From contig NW_027480449.1 in NCBI RefSeq assembly GCF_051401765.1, forward strand, positions 4,216,001 through 4,280,000: a stretch of DNA of 64,000 bases, read 5' to 3'. Each line of letters opens with the position of its first letter. The stretch's first letter is position 1. The DNA comes from Calliopsis andreniformis. Its lineage: Eukaryota; Arthropoda; Insecta; Hymenoptera; Andrenidae. A program made the position numbers and the translations under genes. Positions 25,273 to 37,553 of the stretch are shown in pieces. The notes beneath the pieces are model-generated. The model made no database searches, was not told where the DNA came from, and saw only the letters and a program-made list of their open reading frames with translations.

Positions 25273-25433
25273 GTGATGAGAATTGATGTTTGTGGATAGA
25301 GATATGAAGATTGCAGATTGAGTATTGCGTATGGAAAACTCTGGACTGAGGATACTCTAGTGATGATTGAGGATTGACAACTGATTGTTGAGGACTGAGG
25401 GCTGAAGATTGAGGATTCAGGATTGAGGATTCA
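25273..25433 (+). repeat. B cassette of unit 2, branch 2
   Basis: Heptamers 8-14 match the copy at 16,269. The lead-in has GCGGACTGA where other copies have GGGGACTGA. The D cassette follows 719 bp downstream, the only close B-D pair in the window. Confidence 0.89.
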
Positions 25434-25991
25434 GGACTGTGGTTTGAGGACTGTGGATTGATGATTGAGGATTGGGGATTGAGAATTGAGGATCGAGGAT
25501 TGAAGATTGAAGATTGGGTATTGAGGATTGAACGTTGAGGATTGAGGATTGAGGATTGAGGATTGAGGCCTGAGGATTGAGAATTGAGAACTGAGAATGA
25601 GGACTGAGGGCTGAGGGTTGAGGTTTGAGGAATGAGGATTGGGGGTTGAGGATTGAGGATTGAGGATTGAGGATTGAGGATTGAGTACTGAAGATTGAGT
25701 ATTGATGACTGAGGATTGAGGATTGAGGATTGTGGATTGAGGGTTGAGGATTGAGGATTGAAGATTGAGTATTGAGGATTGAAGATTGAGGATTGAGTAT
25801 TGAGGATCGAGGATTGAGCATGAGGGCTGAGGGTTGAGGATTGAGGTTTGAGGATTGAGGACTGAGGATTGAGGATTGATGATTGAGTATTGAGGATTGA
25901 AGATTGAGGATTGAGGATTGAGGATTGAGGATTGAGGATTGAGGATTGAGGATTGAAAATTGAGGACTGCGGACTGAGTGTTGAGGGTTGA

Positions 25992-26152
25992 GTGATGAGA
26001 ATTGGTGTTTGTGGATAGAGATTTAAAGATTGCAGATTGAGTATTGAGTATTGAAAACTGTGAATTGATGATATTCTATTGAGGATTGAGAATTGACAAC
26101 TGATTGTTGAGGACTGAGGTCTGAAGATTGAGGATTCAGGATTGAGGATTCA
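25992..26152 (+). repeat. D cassette with GGATTCA end
   Basis: Has GATTTAA and TGATATT at heptamers 5 and 12 but ends in GGATTCA-GAATTGA instead of the GGATCCA of all other D copies. It lies 25,276 bp after the D at 716, and the 400 bp upstream are also shared at that offset. Confidence 0.87.
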
Positions 26153-26855
26153 GAATTGAGGTTTGAGGACTGATCATTGAGGATTGATGATTGAGGATTG
26201 AGGATTGAGGATTGAGGATTGAAGATTCAGTATTGAGGATTGAAGATTGAGGATTGAGTTTTGAGGATTGAGGATTGAGGATTGAGGATTCAGGATTGAG
26301 GATTCAGGATTGAGGATTCAGGATTGTGGTTCGAGGACAGAGGATTGAGGCTTGAGGATTGAGGATTGAGGATTGAGGATTGAGGATTGAGGATTGAGGA
26401 TTGAACATTGAGGATTGAGGATTGAGGATTGAGGATTGAGTATTGGGGATTGCGGATTGAACATTGAGGATTGAGGATTGAGGATTGAGGACTGAAGATT
26501 GAATATTGATGATTGAAGATTGATGATTAAGGATTGAGAGTTGTGGATTGAGGACGAGGACTGAGGGTTGAGTATTGATGTCTGAGCTCTGAGGATTGAG
26601 GATTGAGGATTGAGAATTGAGGATTGAGGATTGAGGATTGGGGATTGAGGATTGAGGATCGAGGATTGAAGATTGAAGATTGGGTATTGAGGATTGAACA
26701 TTGAGTATTGAGGATTGAGGATTGAGGATTGAGGATTGATTATTGAAGATAGAATATTGATGATTGAAAGTTGAGGATTGAGGATTGAGGGTTATGGATT
26801 CAGGACGAGGACTGAGGGTTGAGTATTGATGTTTGAGGTCTGAGGATTGAGGATA
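26153..26855 (+). repeat. Satellite with a stray left-domain module
   Basis: Near 26,329 lies the only GGTTCGA-core module found outside the first 7 kb, with its alternating GGATTCA heptamers upstream. Two GGACGA hexamers are near 26,552 and 26,803. This is the clearest sign that left-domain sequence has been moved into the middle of the array. Confidence 0.8.
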
Positions 26856-27578
26856 GAGGATTGAGAATTGAGGATTGAGGATTGAGGATTGAAGATTGAG
26901 GATTGGGTATTGAGGATTGAATAATCAGGACTGTGGATTGAGGATTGAGGATTGAGGATTGAAGATTGAGTATTGAGGATTGAAGATTGAGGATTGAGGA
27001 TTGAGGATTGAGGATTGAGGATTGAGGATTGAGGATTGATGATTGGGGATTGAGGATTGAAGATTGAGTATTGAGGATTGAAGATTGAGGATTGAGGATT
27101 GACGATTGAGGATTGAGGATTGAGGATTGAGGATTGAGGATTGAGGATTGAGGATTGAGGATTGAGGATTGAGGATTGAGGATTGAGGACTGAGGATTGA
27201 GGATTGAAGATTGAGTATTGAGCATTGAAGATTGAGGATTGAGGATTGAGGATTGAGGATTGAGGATTGAGGATTGAGGATTGAGGATTGAGGATTGAAG
27301 ATTGAGGATTGAGGATTGAGGATTAAAGGTTGAGCATTGAGGATTGAAGATTGAGGATTGATGATTGAGGATTGAGGATTGAGGATTGAGTATTGAAGAT
27401 TGAGGATTGATGATTGAGCGTGGAGGATTGAGGATTGAGGATTGAGTATTGGGGATTGAGGATTGAGGATTGAAGATTGAGGATTGAGGATTGAGGATTA
27501 ATGATTGAGTATTGAGGATTGAAGATTGAGAATTGAGGATTGAGGATTGAACATTGAGGACTGAGTGTTGATGGTTGA

Positions 27579-28333
27579 GTGATGAGAATTGATGTTTGTG
27601 GATAGAGATTTGAAGATTGCAGATTGGGTATTGAGTATTGAAAACTGTGAATTGAGGATATTCTATTGGGGATTGAGGATTGACAACTGATTGTTGAGGA
27701 CTGAGGGCTGAAGATTGAGGATTCAGGATTGAGGATTCAGAATTGTGGTTTGAGGACTGAGGATTGAAGATTGGAGATTGAGTATTGAGGGTTGAGGATT
27801 GAGGATTGAGGATTGAGGATTGAGGATTGAGGATGAGGGCTGAGGGTTGAAGGTTGAGGTTTGAGGACTCAGGACTGAGGATTGAGGATTGAGAATTGAG
27901 GATTGAGGATTGAGGATTGAAGATTGAGGATAGGGTATTGAGGATTGAAGAATGAGGATGGAGGATGGGCGATTGAGGATTGAGGATTGAAGATTGAGTA
28001 TTCAGGATTGGAGATTGACGATTGAGGATTGAGGATTGAGGATCGAGGATTGAGGATTGAGGACTGAAGATTGAGTATTGAGGATAGAAGATTGAGGATT
28101 GAGGATTGAGGATTGAGGATTGAGGATTGAGAATTGAAGATTGAGTATTGGGGACTGAGTGTTGAGGGTTGAGTGATGAGGATTGATGTTTGTGGATAGA
28201 GATTTGAAGATTGCAGATTGAGTATTGAGTATTGGAACCTGTGATTTGCGGATATTCTATTGAGGATTGAGGATTGACAACTGATTGTTGAGGACTGAGG
28301 GCTGAAGATTGAGGATTCAGGATTGAGGATTCA
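27579..28333 (+). repeat. A-C cassette dyad, first of three
   Basis: A 27,579-27,739 and C 28,173-28,333. It corresponds to the dyad at 11,354 at offset 16,225. The flank after C has GAATATTGAGGG near 28,424 where the next two copies have GAAGATTGAGGG. Confidence 0.89.
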
Positions 28334-29571
28334 GAATCGAGGCTTGAGGACTGAGGATTGAGGATTGAGGATTGAGGATTGAGGATTGAGGATTGAGGAT
28401 TGAAGATTCAGTATCGAGGATTGAATATTGAGGGTGGAGGATTGAGGATTGAGGATTGAGGATTGAGGATTGAGGATTGAGTACTGAAGATTGAGTACTG
28501 ATTGCTGAGGATTGAGGATTGAGGATTGAGGGTTGTGGATTGGGGACCAGGACTGAGTGTTGAATATTGATGTTTGAGGTCTGAGGATTGAGGATTGAGG
28601 ATTGAGAATAGATGATTGAGGATTGAGTATTGAGGATTGAGGATTGAGGATTGAGGATTGAGGATTAAGGATTGAGGGTTGAGGGATGAAGATTGAGTTT
28701 TGAGGATTGAAGATTGAGGATTGAGGATTGAGGATTGAGGATTGAGGATTGAGGATTGAGGATTGAGGATTGAGGATTGAGGATTGAGGATTGAGGACTG
28801 AGGATTGAGGATTGAAGATTGAGTATTGAGGATTGAAGATTGAGGATTGAGGATTGAGAATTGAGGATTGAGGATTGAGGATTGAAGATTGAGGATTGGG
28901 TATTGAGGATTGAAGAATCAGGACTGTGGATTGAGGATTGAGGATTGAGGATTGAAGATTGAGTATTGAGGATTGAAGATTGAGGATTGAGGATTGAGGA
29001 TTGAGGATTGAGGATTGAGGATTGAGGATTGATGATTGGGGATTGAGGATTGAAGATTGAGTATTGAGGATTGAAGATTGAGGATTGAGGATTGACGATT
29101 GAGGATTGAGGATTGAGGATTGAGGATTGAGGATTGAGGATTGAGGATTGAGGATTGAGGATTGAGGATTGAGGATTGAGGACTGAGTATTGAGGATTGA
29201 AGATTGAGTATTGAGCATTGAAGATTGAGGATTGAGGATTGAGGATTGAGGATTGAGGATTGAGGATTGAGGATTGAGGATTGAGGATTGAAGATTGAGG
29301 ATTGAGGATTGAGGATTAAAGGTTGAGCGTTGAGGATTGAAGATTGAGGATTGATGATTGAGGATTGAGGATTGAGGATTGAGTATTGAAGATTGAGGAT
29401 TGATGATTGAGCGTGGAGGATTGAGGATTGAGGATTGAGTATTGGGGATTGAGGATTGAGGATTGAAGATTGAGGATTGAGGATTGAGGATTAATGATTG
29501 AGTATTGAGGATTGAAGATTGAGAATTGAGGATTGAGGATTGAACATTGAGGACTGAGTGTTGATGGTTGA

Positions 29572-30326
29572 GTGATGAGAATTGATGTTTGTGGATAGAG
29601 ATTTGAAGATTGCAGATTGGGTATTGAGTATTGAAAACTGTGAATTGAGGATATTCTATTGGGGATTGAGGATTGACAACTGATTGTTGAGGACTGAGGG
29701 CTGAAGATTGAGGATTCAGGATTGAGGATTCAGAATTGTGGTTTGAGGACTGAGGATTGAAGATTGGAGATTGAGTATTGAGGGTTGAGGATTGAGGATT
29801 GAGGATTGAGGATTGAGGATTGAGGATGAGGGCTGAGGGTTGAAGGTTGAGGTTTGAGGACTCAGGACTGAGGATTGAGGATTGAGAATTGAGGATTGAG
29901 GATTGAGGATTGAAGATTGAGGATAGGGTATTGAGGATTGAAGAATGAGGATGGAGGATGGGCGATTGAGGATTGAGGATTGAAGATTGAGTATTCAGGA
30001 TTGGAGATTGACGATTGAGGATTGAGGATTGAGGATCGAGGATTGAGGATTGAGGACTGAAGATTGAGTATTGAGGATAGAAGATTGAGGATTGAGGATT
30101 GAGGATTGAGGATTGAGGATTGAGAATTGAAGATTGAGTATTGGGGACTGAGTGTTGAGGGTTGAGTGATGAGGATTGATGTTTGTGGATAGAGATTTGA
30201 AGATTGCAGATTGAGTATTGAGTATTGGAACCTGTGATTTGCGGATATTCTATTGAGGATTGAGGATTGACAACTGATTGTTGAGGACTGAGGGCTGAAG
30301 ATTGAGGATTCAGGATTGAGGATTCA
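29572..30326 (+). repeat. A-C cassette dyad, second of three
   Basis: A 29,572-29,732 and C 30,166-30,326; part of the first copy of the 1,860-bp duplication. Confidence 0.89.
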
Positions 30327-31431
30327 GAATCGAGGCTTGAGGACTGAGGATTGAGGATTGAGGATTGAGGATTGAGGATTGACGATTGAGGATTGAAGAT
30401 TCAGTATCGAGGATTGAAGATTGAGGGTGGAGGATTGAGGATTGAGGACTGAGGATTGAGGATTGAGGATTGAGTACTGAAGATTGAGTACTGATTGCTG
30501 AGGATTGAGGATTGAGGATTGAGGACTGAGGATTGAGGATTGAGGATTGAAGATTGAATTTTGATGATTGAAGATTGAGGATTGAGGATTGAGTGTTGTG
30601 GATTGAGGAAGATGACTGAGGGCTGAGTATTGATGTTTGAGGTCTGAGGATTGAGGATTGAGGATTGAGGATTGAAGATTGAGTATTGAGGATTGAAGAT
30701 TGAGGATTGAGGATTGAGAATTGAGGATTGAGGATTGAGGATTGAAGATTGAGGATTGGGTATTGAGGATTGAAGAATCAGGACTGTGGATTGAGGATTG
30801 AGGATTGAGGATTGAAGATTGAGTATTGAGGATTGAAGATTGAGGATTGAGGATTGAGGATTGAGGATTGAGGATTGAGGATTGAGGATTGATGATTGGG
30901 GATTGAGGATTGAAGATTGAGTATTGAGGATTGAAGATTGAGGATTGAGGATTGACGATTGAGGATTGAGGATTGAGGATTGAGGATTGAGGATTGAGGA
31001 TTGAGGATTGAGGATTGAGGATTGAGGATTGAGGATTGAGGACTGAGTATTGAGGATTGAAGATTGAGTATTGAGCATTGAAGATTGAGGATTGAGGATT
31101 GAGGATTGAGGATTGAGGATTGAGGATTGAGGATTGAGGATTGAGGATTGAAGATTGAGGATTGAGGATTGAGGATTAAAGGTTGAGCGTTGAGGATTGA
31201 AGATTGAGGATTGATGATTGAGGATTGAGGATTGAGGATTGAGTATTGAAGATTGAGGATTGATGATTGAGCGTGGAGGATTGAGGATTGAGGATTGAGT
31301 ATTGGGGATTGAGGATTGAGGATTGAAGATTGAGGATTGAGGATTGAGGATTAATGATTGAGTATTGAGGATTGAAGATTGAGAATTGAGGATTGAGGAT
31401 TGAACATTGAGGACTGAGTGTTGATGGTTGA

Positions 31432-32186
31432 GTGATGAGAATTGATGTTTGTGGATAGAGATTTGAAGATTGCAGATTGGGTATTGAGTATTGAAAACTG
31501 TGAATTGAGGATATTCTATTGGGGATTGAGGATTGACAACTGATTGTTGAGGACTGAGGGCTGAAGATTGAGGATTCAGGATTGAGGATTCAGAATTGTG
31601 GTTTGAGGACTGAGGATTGAAGATTGGAGATTGAGTATTGAGGGTTGAGGATTGAGGATTGAGGATTGAGGATTGAGGATTGAGGATGAGGGCTGAGGGT
31701 TGAAGGTTGAGGTTTGAGGACTCAGGACTGAGGATTGAGGATTGAGAATTGAGGATTGAGGATTGAGGATTGAAGATTGAGGATAGGGTATTGAGGATTG
31801 AAGAATGAGGATGGAGGATGGGCGATTGAGGATTGAGGATTGAAGATTGAGTATTCAGGATTGGAGATTGACGATTGAGGATTGAGGATTGAGGATCGAG
31901 GATTGAGGATTGAGGACTGAAGATTGAGTATTGAGGATAGAAGATTGAGGATTGAGGATTGAGGATTGAGGATTGAGGATTGAGAATTGAAGATTGAGTA
32001 TTGGGGACTGAGTGTTGAGGGTTGAGTGATGAGGATTGATGTTTGTGGATAGAGATTTGAAGATTGCAGATTGAGTATTGAGTATTGGAACCTGTGATTT
32101 GCGGATATTCTATTGAGGATTGAGGATTGACAACTGATTGTTGAGGACTGAGGGCTGAAGATTGAGGATTCAGGATTGAGGATTCA
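31432..32186 (+). repeat. A-C cassette dyad, third of three
   Basis: A 31,432-31,592 and C 32,026-32,186. Identical to the second dyad as far as read. Its C begins the unit that continues to 36.6 kb. Confidence 0.89.
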
Positions 32187-33857
32187 GAATCGAGGCTTGA
32201 GGACTGAGGATTGAGGATTGAGGATTGAGGATTGAGGATTGACGATTGAGGATTGAAGATTCAGTATCGAGGATTGAAGATTGAGGGTGGAGGATTGAGG
32301 ATTGAGGACTGAGGATTGAGGATTGAGGATTGAGTACTGAAGATTGAGTACTGATTGCTGAGGATTGAGGATTGAGGATTGAGGACTGAGGATTGAGGAT
32401 TGAGGATTGAAGATTGAATATTGATGATTGAAGATTGAGGATTGAGGATTGAGTGTTGTGGATTGAGGAAGATGACTGAGGGCTGAGTATTGATGTTTGA
32501 GGTCTGAGGATTGAGGATTGAGGATTGAGAATTGAGGATTGAGGATTGAGGATTGAAGATTGAGGATTGGGTATTGAGGATTGAAGAATGAGCATTGAGG
32601 ATTGAGGATTGAGGATTGAGGATTGAAGATTGAGTATTGAGGATTGAGGTTTGAGAATTGAAGATTGAGTATTGAGGATTGAAGATTGAGGATTGAGGAT
32701 TGAGGATTGAGGATTGAGGATTGAGGATTGAGGATTGAGGATTGAGGATTGAGGATTGAAGATTGAATATTGATGATTGAAGGTTGAGGATTGAGGATTG
32801 AGGGTTGTGGATTCAGGACGAGGACTGAGGGTTGAGTATTGATGTTTGAGGTCTGAGGATTGAGGATAGAGGATTGAGAAATGAGGATTGAGGATTGAGG
32901 ATTGAAGATAGAGGATTGGGTATTGAGGATTGAAGAATGAGGACTGAGGATTGAGGATTGAGGATTGAGGATTGAAGATTGAGTATTGAGGATTGAAGAA
33001 TGAGGATTGAGTATTGAGGATTGAGGATTGAGGATTGAGGATTGAGGATTAAGGATTGAGGGTTGAGGGATGAAGATTGAGTATTGAGGATTGAAGGTTG
33101 AGGATTGAGGATTGAGGATTGAGGATTGAGGATTGAGGATTGAGGATTGAGGATTGAGGATTGAGGATTGAGGACTGAGGATTGAGGATTGAAGATTGAG
33201 TATTGAGGATTGAAGATTGAGGATTGAGGATTGAGGATTGAGGATTGAGGATTGAGAATTGAGGATTGAGGATTGAGGATTGAAGATTGAGGATTGAGGA
33301 TTGAGGATTAAAGGTTGAGCATTGAGGATTGAAGATTGAGGATTGATGATTGAGGATTGAGGATTGAGGATTGAGGATTGAGGATTGAGGATTGAGTATT
33401 GAAGATTGAGGATTGATGATTGAGGATGGAGGATTGAGGATTGCGGATTGAGTATTGGGGATTGAGGATTGAGTATTGAGGATTGAAGATTGAGGATTGA
33501 GGATTGAGGATTGAGGATTGAGGATTGAAGATTGAGGATTGAGGATTGAGGATTGAGGATTGAGGATTTAGGATTGAGGATTGAGGATTGAGGATTGAGG
33601 ATTTAGGATTGAGGATTGAGGATTGAGGATTGAGGATTGAAGATTGAGTATTGAGGATTGAAGGTTGAGGATTGAGGATTGAGGATTGAGGATTGAGGAT
33701 TGAGGATTGAGGATTGAGGATTGAGGATTGAGGATTGAGGATTGAAGAATGAGGATTGAGGATTGAGGATTGAGGATTGAGGATTGAAGATTGAGTATTG
33801 AGGATTAAAGATTGAGGATTGAGGATTGGGGATTGAGGATTGAGGATTGAGGATTGA

Positions 33858-33913
33858 CAACTAATTGTTGAGAACTGAGGGCTGAAGATTGAGTATTCAG
33901 GATTGAGGATTCA
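33858..33913 (+). repeat. First E element of the deleted unit
   Basis: Lies shortly after the deletion junction near 33,740. Downstream the GGACGA hexamer context reads GGGCGA, a private change near 34,013. Confidence 0.87.
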
Positions 33914-35703
33914 GAATTGAGGTTTGAGGACTGAGGATTGAGGATTGAGGATTGAAGATTGAATATTGATGATCGAAGATTGAGGATTGAGGATTGAGGG
34001 TTGTGTATTGAGGGCGAGGACTGAGGGTTGAGTATTGATGTCTGAGGTCTGAGGATTGAGGATTGAGGATTGAGGATTGAAGATTGAGTATTGAGGATCG
34101 AAGATTGAGGATCGAGGATTGAGGATTGAGGATTGAGGATTGAGGATTGAGGATTGAAGATTGAGTATTGATGATTGAATATTGAGGATTGAGGATTGAT
34201 GACTGAGTATTGAGGATTGAAGATTGAGGATTCAGGATTGAGGATTGAGGATTGAGGATTGAGGGTTGTGGATTGGGGACCAGGACTGAGTGTTGAATAT
34301 TGATGTTTGAGGTCTGAGGATTGAGGATTGAGGATTGAGAATAGATGATTGAGGATTGAGTATTGAGGATTGAGGATTGAGGATTGAGGATTGAGGATTA
34401 AGGATTGAGGGTTGAGGGATGAAGATTGAGTTTTGAGGATTGAAGATTGAGGATTGAGGATTGAGGATTGAGGATTGAGGATTGAGGATTGAGGATTGAG
34501 GATTGAGGATTGAGGATTGAGGACTGAGGATTGAGGATTGAAGATTGAGTATTGAGGATTGAAGATTGAGGATTGAGGATTGAGGATTGAGGATTGAGGA
34601 TTGAGAATTGAGGATTGAGGATTGAGGATTGAAGATTGAGGATTGAGGATTGAGGATTAAAGGTTGAGCATTGAGGATTGAAGATTGAGGATTGATGATT
34701 GAGGATTGAGGATTGAGGATTGAGGATTGAGGATTGAGGATTGAGTATTGAAGATTGAGGATTGATGATTGAGGATGGAGGATTGAGGATTGCGGATTGA
34801 GTATTGGGGATTGAGGATTGAGTATTGAGGATTGAAGATTGAGGATTGAGGATTGAGGATTGAGGATTGAGGATTGAGGATTGAGGATTGAGGATTGAGG
34901 ATTGATGATTGAGGATTGAGGATTGAGGATTGAAGATTGAGTATTGACGATTGAAGATTGAGGATTGAGGATTGAGGATTGAGGATTGAAGATTGAGGAT
35001 TGGGTATTGAGGATTGAAGAATGAGGACTGAGGATTGAGGATTGAGGATTGAGGATTGAAGATTGAGTATTGAGGATTGAAGATTGAGGATTGAGGATTG
35101 GGGATTGAGGATTGAGGATTGAGGATTTAGGATTGAGGATTGAGGATTGAGGATTGAGGATTGAGGATTGAAGATTGAGTATTGAGGATTGAAGGTTGAG
35201 GATTGAGGATTGAGGATTGAGGATTGAGGATTGAGGATTGAGGATTGAGGATTGAGGATTGAGGATTGAGGATTGAGGATTGAGGATTGAAGATTGAGTA
35301 TTGAGGATTGAAGATTGAGGATTGAGGATTGATGATTGAGGATTGAGGATTGAGGATTGAGGATTGAAGATTGAAGATTGAGGATTGAGGATTAAATGTT
35401 GAGCATTGAGGATTGAAGATTGAGGATTGATGATTGAGGATTGAGGATTGAGGATTGAGGATTGAGGATTGAGGATTGAGGATTGAGTATTGAAGATTGA
35501 GGATTGATGATTGAGGATGGAGGATTGAGGATTGAGGATTGAGTATTGGGGATTGAGGATTGAAGATTGAGGATTTGTTGTTGAGGATTGAAGAATGAGG
35601 ATTGAGGATTGAGGATTGAGGATTGAGGATTGAAGATTGAGTATTGAGGATTAAAGATTGAGGATTGAGGATTGGGGATTGAGGATTGAGGATTGAGGAT
35701 TGA

Positions 35704-35759
35704 CAACTAATTGTTGAGAACTGAGGGCTGAAGATTGAGTATTCAGGATTGAGGATTCA
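35704..35759 (+). repeat. Second E element of the deleted unit
   Basis: 1,846 bp after the first E (one heptamer more than units 1-3) and 426 bp before B. Confidence 0.87.
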
Positions 35760-36129
35760 GAATTGAGGTTTGAGGACTGAGGATTGAGGATTGAGGATTG
35801 AAGATTGAATATTGATGATCGAAGATTGAGGATTGAGGATTGAGGGTTGTGTATTGAGGACGAGGACTGAGGGTTGAGTATTGATGTCTGAGGTCTGAGG
35901 ATTGAGGATTGAGGATTGAGGATTGAAGATTGAGTATTGAGGATCGAAGATTGAGGATCGAGGATTGAGGATTGAGGATTGAGGATTGAGGATTGAGGAT
36001 TGAAGATTGAGTATTGATGATTGAATATTGAGGATTGAGGATTGATGACTGAGTATTGAGGATTGAAGATTGAGGATTGAGGATTGACGATTGAAGATTG
36101 AGGATTGGGGACTGAGAGTTGATGGTTGA

Positions 36130-36290
36130 GTGATGAGAATTGATGTTTGTGGATAGAGATATGAAGATTGCAGATTGAGTATTGCGTATGGAAAACTCTG
36201 GACTGAGGATACTCTAGTGATGATTGAGGATTGACAACTGATTGTTGAGGACTGAGGGCTGAAGATTGAGGATTCAGGATTGAGGATTCA
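36130..36290 (+). repeat. B cassette, branch 2
   Basis: Same diagnostic heptamers as at 16,269. Two - strand open frames of 330 and 206 codons overlap just downstream in different phases. This is a direct demonstration that frame is irrelevant in this repeat. Confidence 0.89.
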
Positions 36291-36590
36291 GGACTGTGGT
36301 TTGAGGACTGTGGATTGATGATTGAGGATTGGGGATTGAGAATTGAGGATCGAGGATTGAAGATTGAAGATTGGGTATTGAGGATTGAACGTTGAGGATT
36401 GAGGATTGAGGATTGAGGATTGAGGCCTGAGTATTGAGAATTGAGAACTGAGAATGAGGACTGAGGGCTGAGGGTTGAGGTTTGAGGAATGAGGATTGGG
36501 GGTTGAGGATTGAGGATTGAGGATTGAGGATTGAGGATTGAGTACTGAAGATTGAGTATTGATGACTGAGGATTGAGGATTGAGGATTGT

Positions 36591-37392
36591 GGATTGAGGA
36601 TTGAGGATAGAGGATTGAGGATTGAGGATTGAGGATTGAGCATTGAGGATTGAGGATTGAAGATTGAGGATTGTGTTTTGCGGATTGAACATTGAAGATT
36701 GAGGATTGAGGATTGAGGACTGAAGATTGAGTATTGATGATTGAAGATTGATGATTGAGGATTGAGGGTTATGGATTGAGGACGAGGACTGAGGGTTGAG
36801 TATTGATGTCTGAGGTCTGAGGATTGAGGATTGAGGATTGAGAATTGAGGATTGAGGATTGAGGATTGAAGATTGTGGATTGGGTATTGAGGATTGAAGA
36901 ATGAGCATTGAGGATTAAGGATTGAGGATTGAGGATTGAAGATTGAGGATTGAGGATTGAGGATTGAGGCCTGAGGATTGAGAATTGAGAACTGAGGATG
37001 AGGACTGAGGGCTGAGGGTTGAGGTTTGAGGTATGAGGATTGGGGGTTGAGGATTCAGGATTGAGGATTGAGGATTGAGGATTGAGTACTGAAGATTGAG
37101 TATTGATGACTGAGGATTGAGGATTGAGGATTGTGGATTGAGGGTTGAGGATTGAGGATTGAAGATTGAGTATTGAGGATTGAAGATTGAGGATTGAGTA
37201 TTGAGGATCGAGGATTGAGAATGAGGGCTGAGGGTTGTGGATTGAGGTTTGAGGGTTGAGGACCGAGGATTGAGGATTGATGGTTGAGTATTGGGGATTG
37301 AAGATTGAGGATTGAGGATTGAGGATTGAGGATTGAGGTTTGAGGATTGAGGATTGAAAATTGAGGACTGAGGACTGAGTGTTGAGGGTTGA
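36591..37392 (+). repeat. Satellite between B and D
   Basis: GGCCTGA occurs near 36,968 (and at 36,424 just before this stretch) and again at 46,571, offset 9,603. A GGACGA hexamer is near 36,781, GGATGA near 36,998 and a GGGTTAT heptamer near 36,765. From about 36,950 the sequence is shared with 46.55 kb onward. Confidence 0.8.
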
Positions 37393-37553
37393 GTGATGAG
37401 AATTGCTGTTTGTGGATAGAGATTTAAAGATTGCAGATTGAGTATTGAGTATTGAAAACTGTGAATTGATGATATTCTATTGAGGATTGAGAATTGACAA
37501 CTGATTGTTGAGGACTGAGATCTGAAGATTGAGGATTCAGGATTGAGGATCCA
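37393..37553 (+). repeat. D cassette
   Basis: Heptamer 2 is GAATTGC and heptamer 19 GATCTGA, shared only with the copy at 46,996 (offset 9,603). Ends in GGATCCA. Confidence 0.88.

Larger units (their letters stand above)
20413..25938 (+). repeat. Higher-order unit 2 (about 5.5 kb)
   Basis: Elements in order: A-type half of the chimera, C at 20,952, E at 23,008, E at 24,847, B at 25,273. The inner part, about 20,580 to 25,740, is copied again at 39,381-44,550 (offset 18,803, then 18,810 after one extra heptamer near 39,980). It differs from unit 1 at scattered sites, such as GGATTGA for GGACTGA near 23,721. Confidence 0.9.
26856..32529 (+). repeat. Three tandem A-C segments (spacing 1,993 and 1,860 bp)
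   Basis: A cassettes start at 27,579, 29,572 and 31,432 and C cassettes at 28,173, 30,166 and 32,026, each C 594 bp after its A. The first segment returns at offset 1,993 up to about 28,520. There it jumps from sequence like 12.28 kb to sequence like 10.31 kb, a junction that would follow from unequal crossover between copies displaced by one segment. The second and third copies are the near-perfect 1,860-bp duplication. Confidence 0.9.
28799..32529 (+). repeat. 1,860-bp tandem duplication, almost identical copies
   Basis: Bases 28,799-30,669 match 30,659-32,529 at a constant offset of 1,860. Reading line by line I found one difference in 1,871 positions: T at 30,560 against A at 32,420. The match exceeds the period by about 11 bp, so the copies abut directly with a short overlap. 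This is the youngest-looking event in the window. A sequencing or assembly duplication is the main alternative. Confidence 0.92.
32026..36590 (+). repeat. Higher-order unit with 224-bp deletion
   Basis: C at 32,026, E at 33,858, E at 35,704, B at 36,130. C-to-E is 1,832 bp, exactly 224 less than in units 1 and 2, because the deletion seen at 17,958 is present here too. After B the sequence follows 16.25-16.73 kb at offset 19,861. From about 34.2 to 36.9 kb it also matches 42.2-44.9 kb at offset 7,960, then 7,953. With its A partner at 31,432 it is a complete A-C-E-E-B series. Confidence 0.89.

Noticed and set aside
35651..36908. Open frames of 330 and 206 codons on the - strand
   Set aside because: They overlap for 356 bp in different phases and both read the same heptapeptide repeat, which no real pair of genes would do. 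Similar overlaps occur at 43,604-44,861 and 60,702-61,744.
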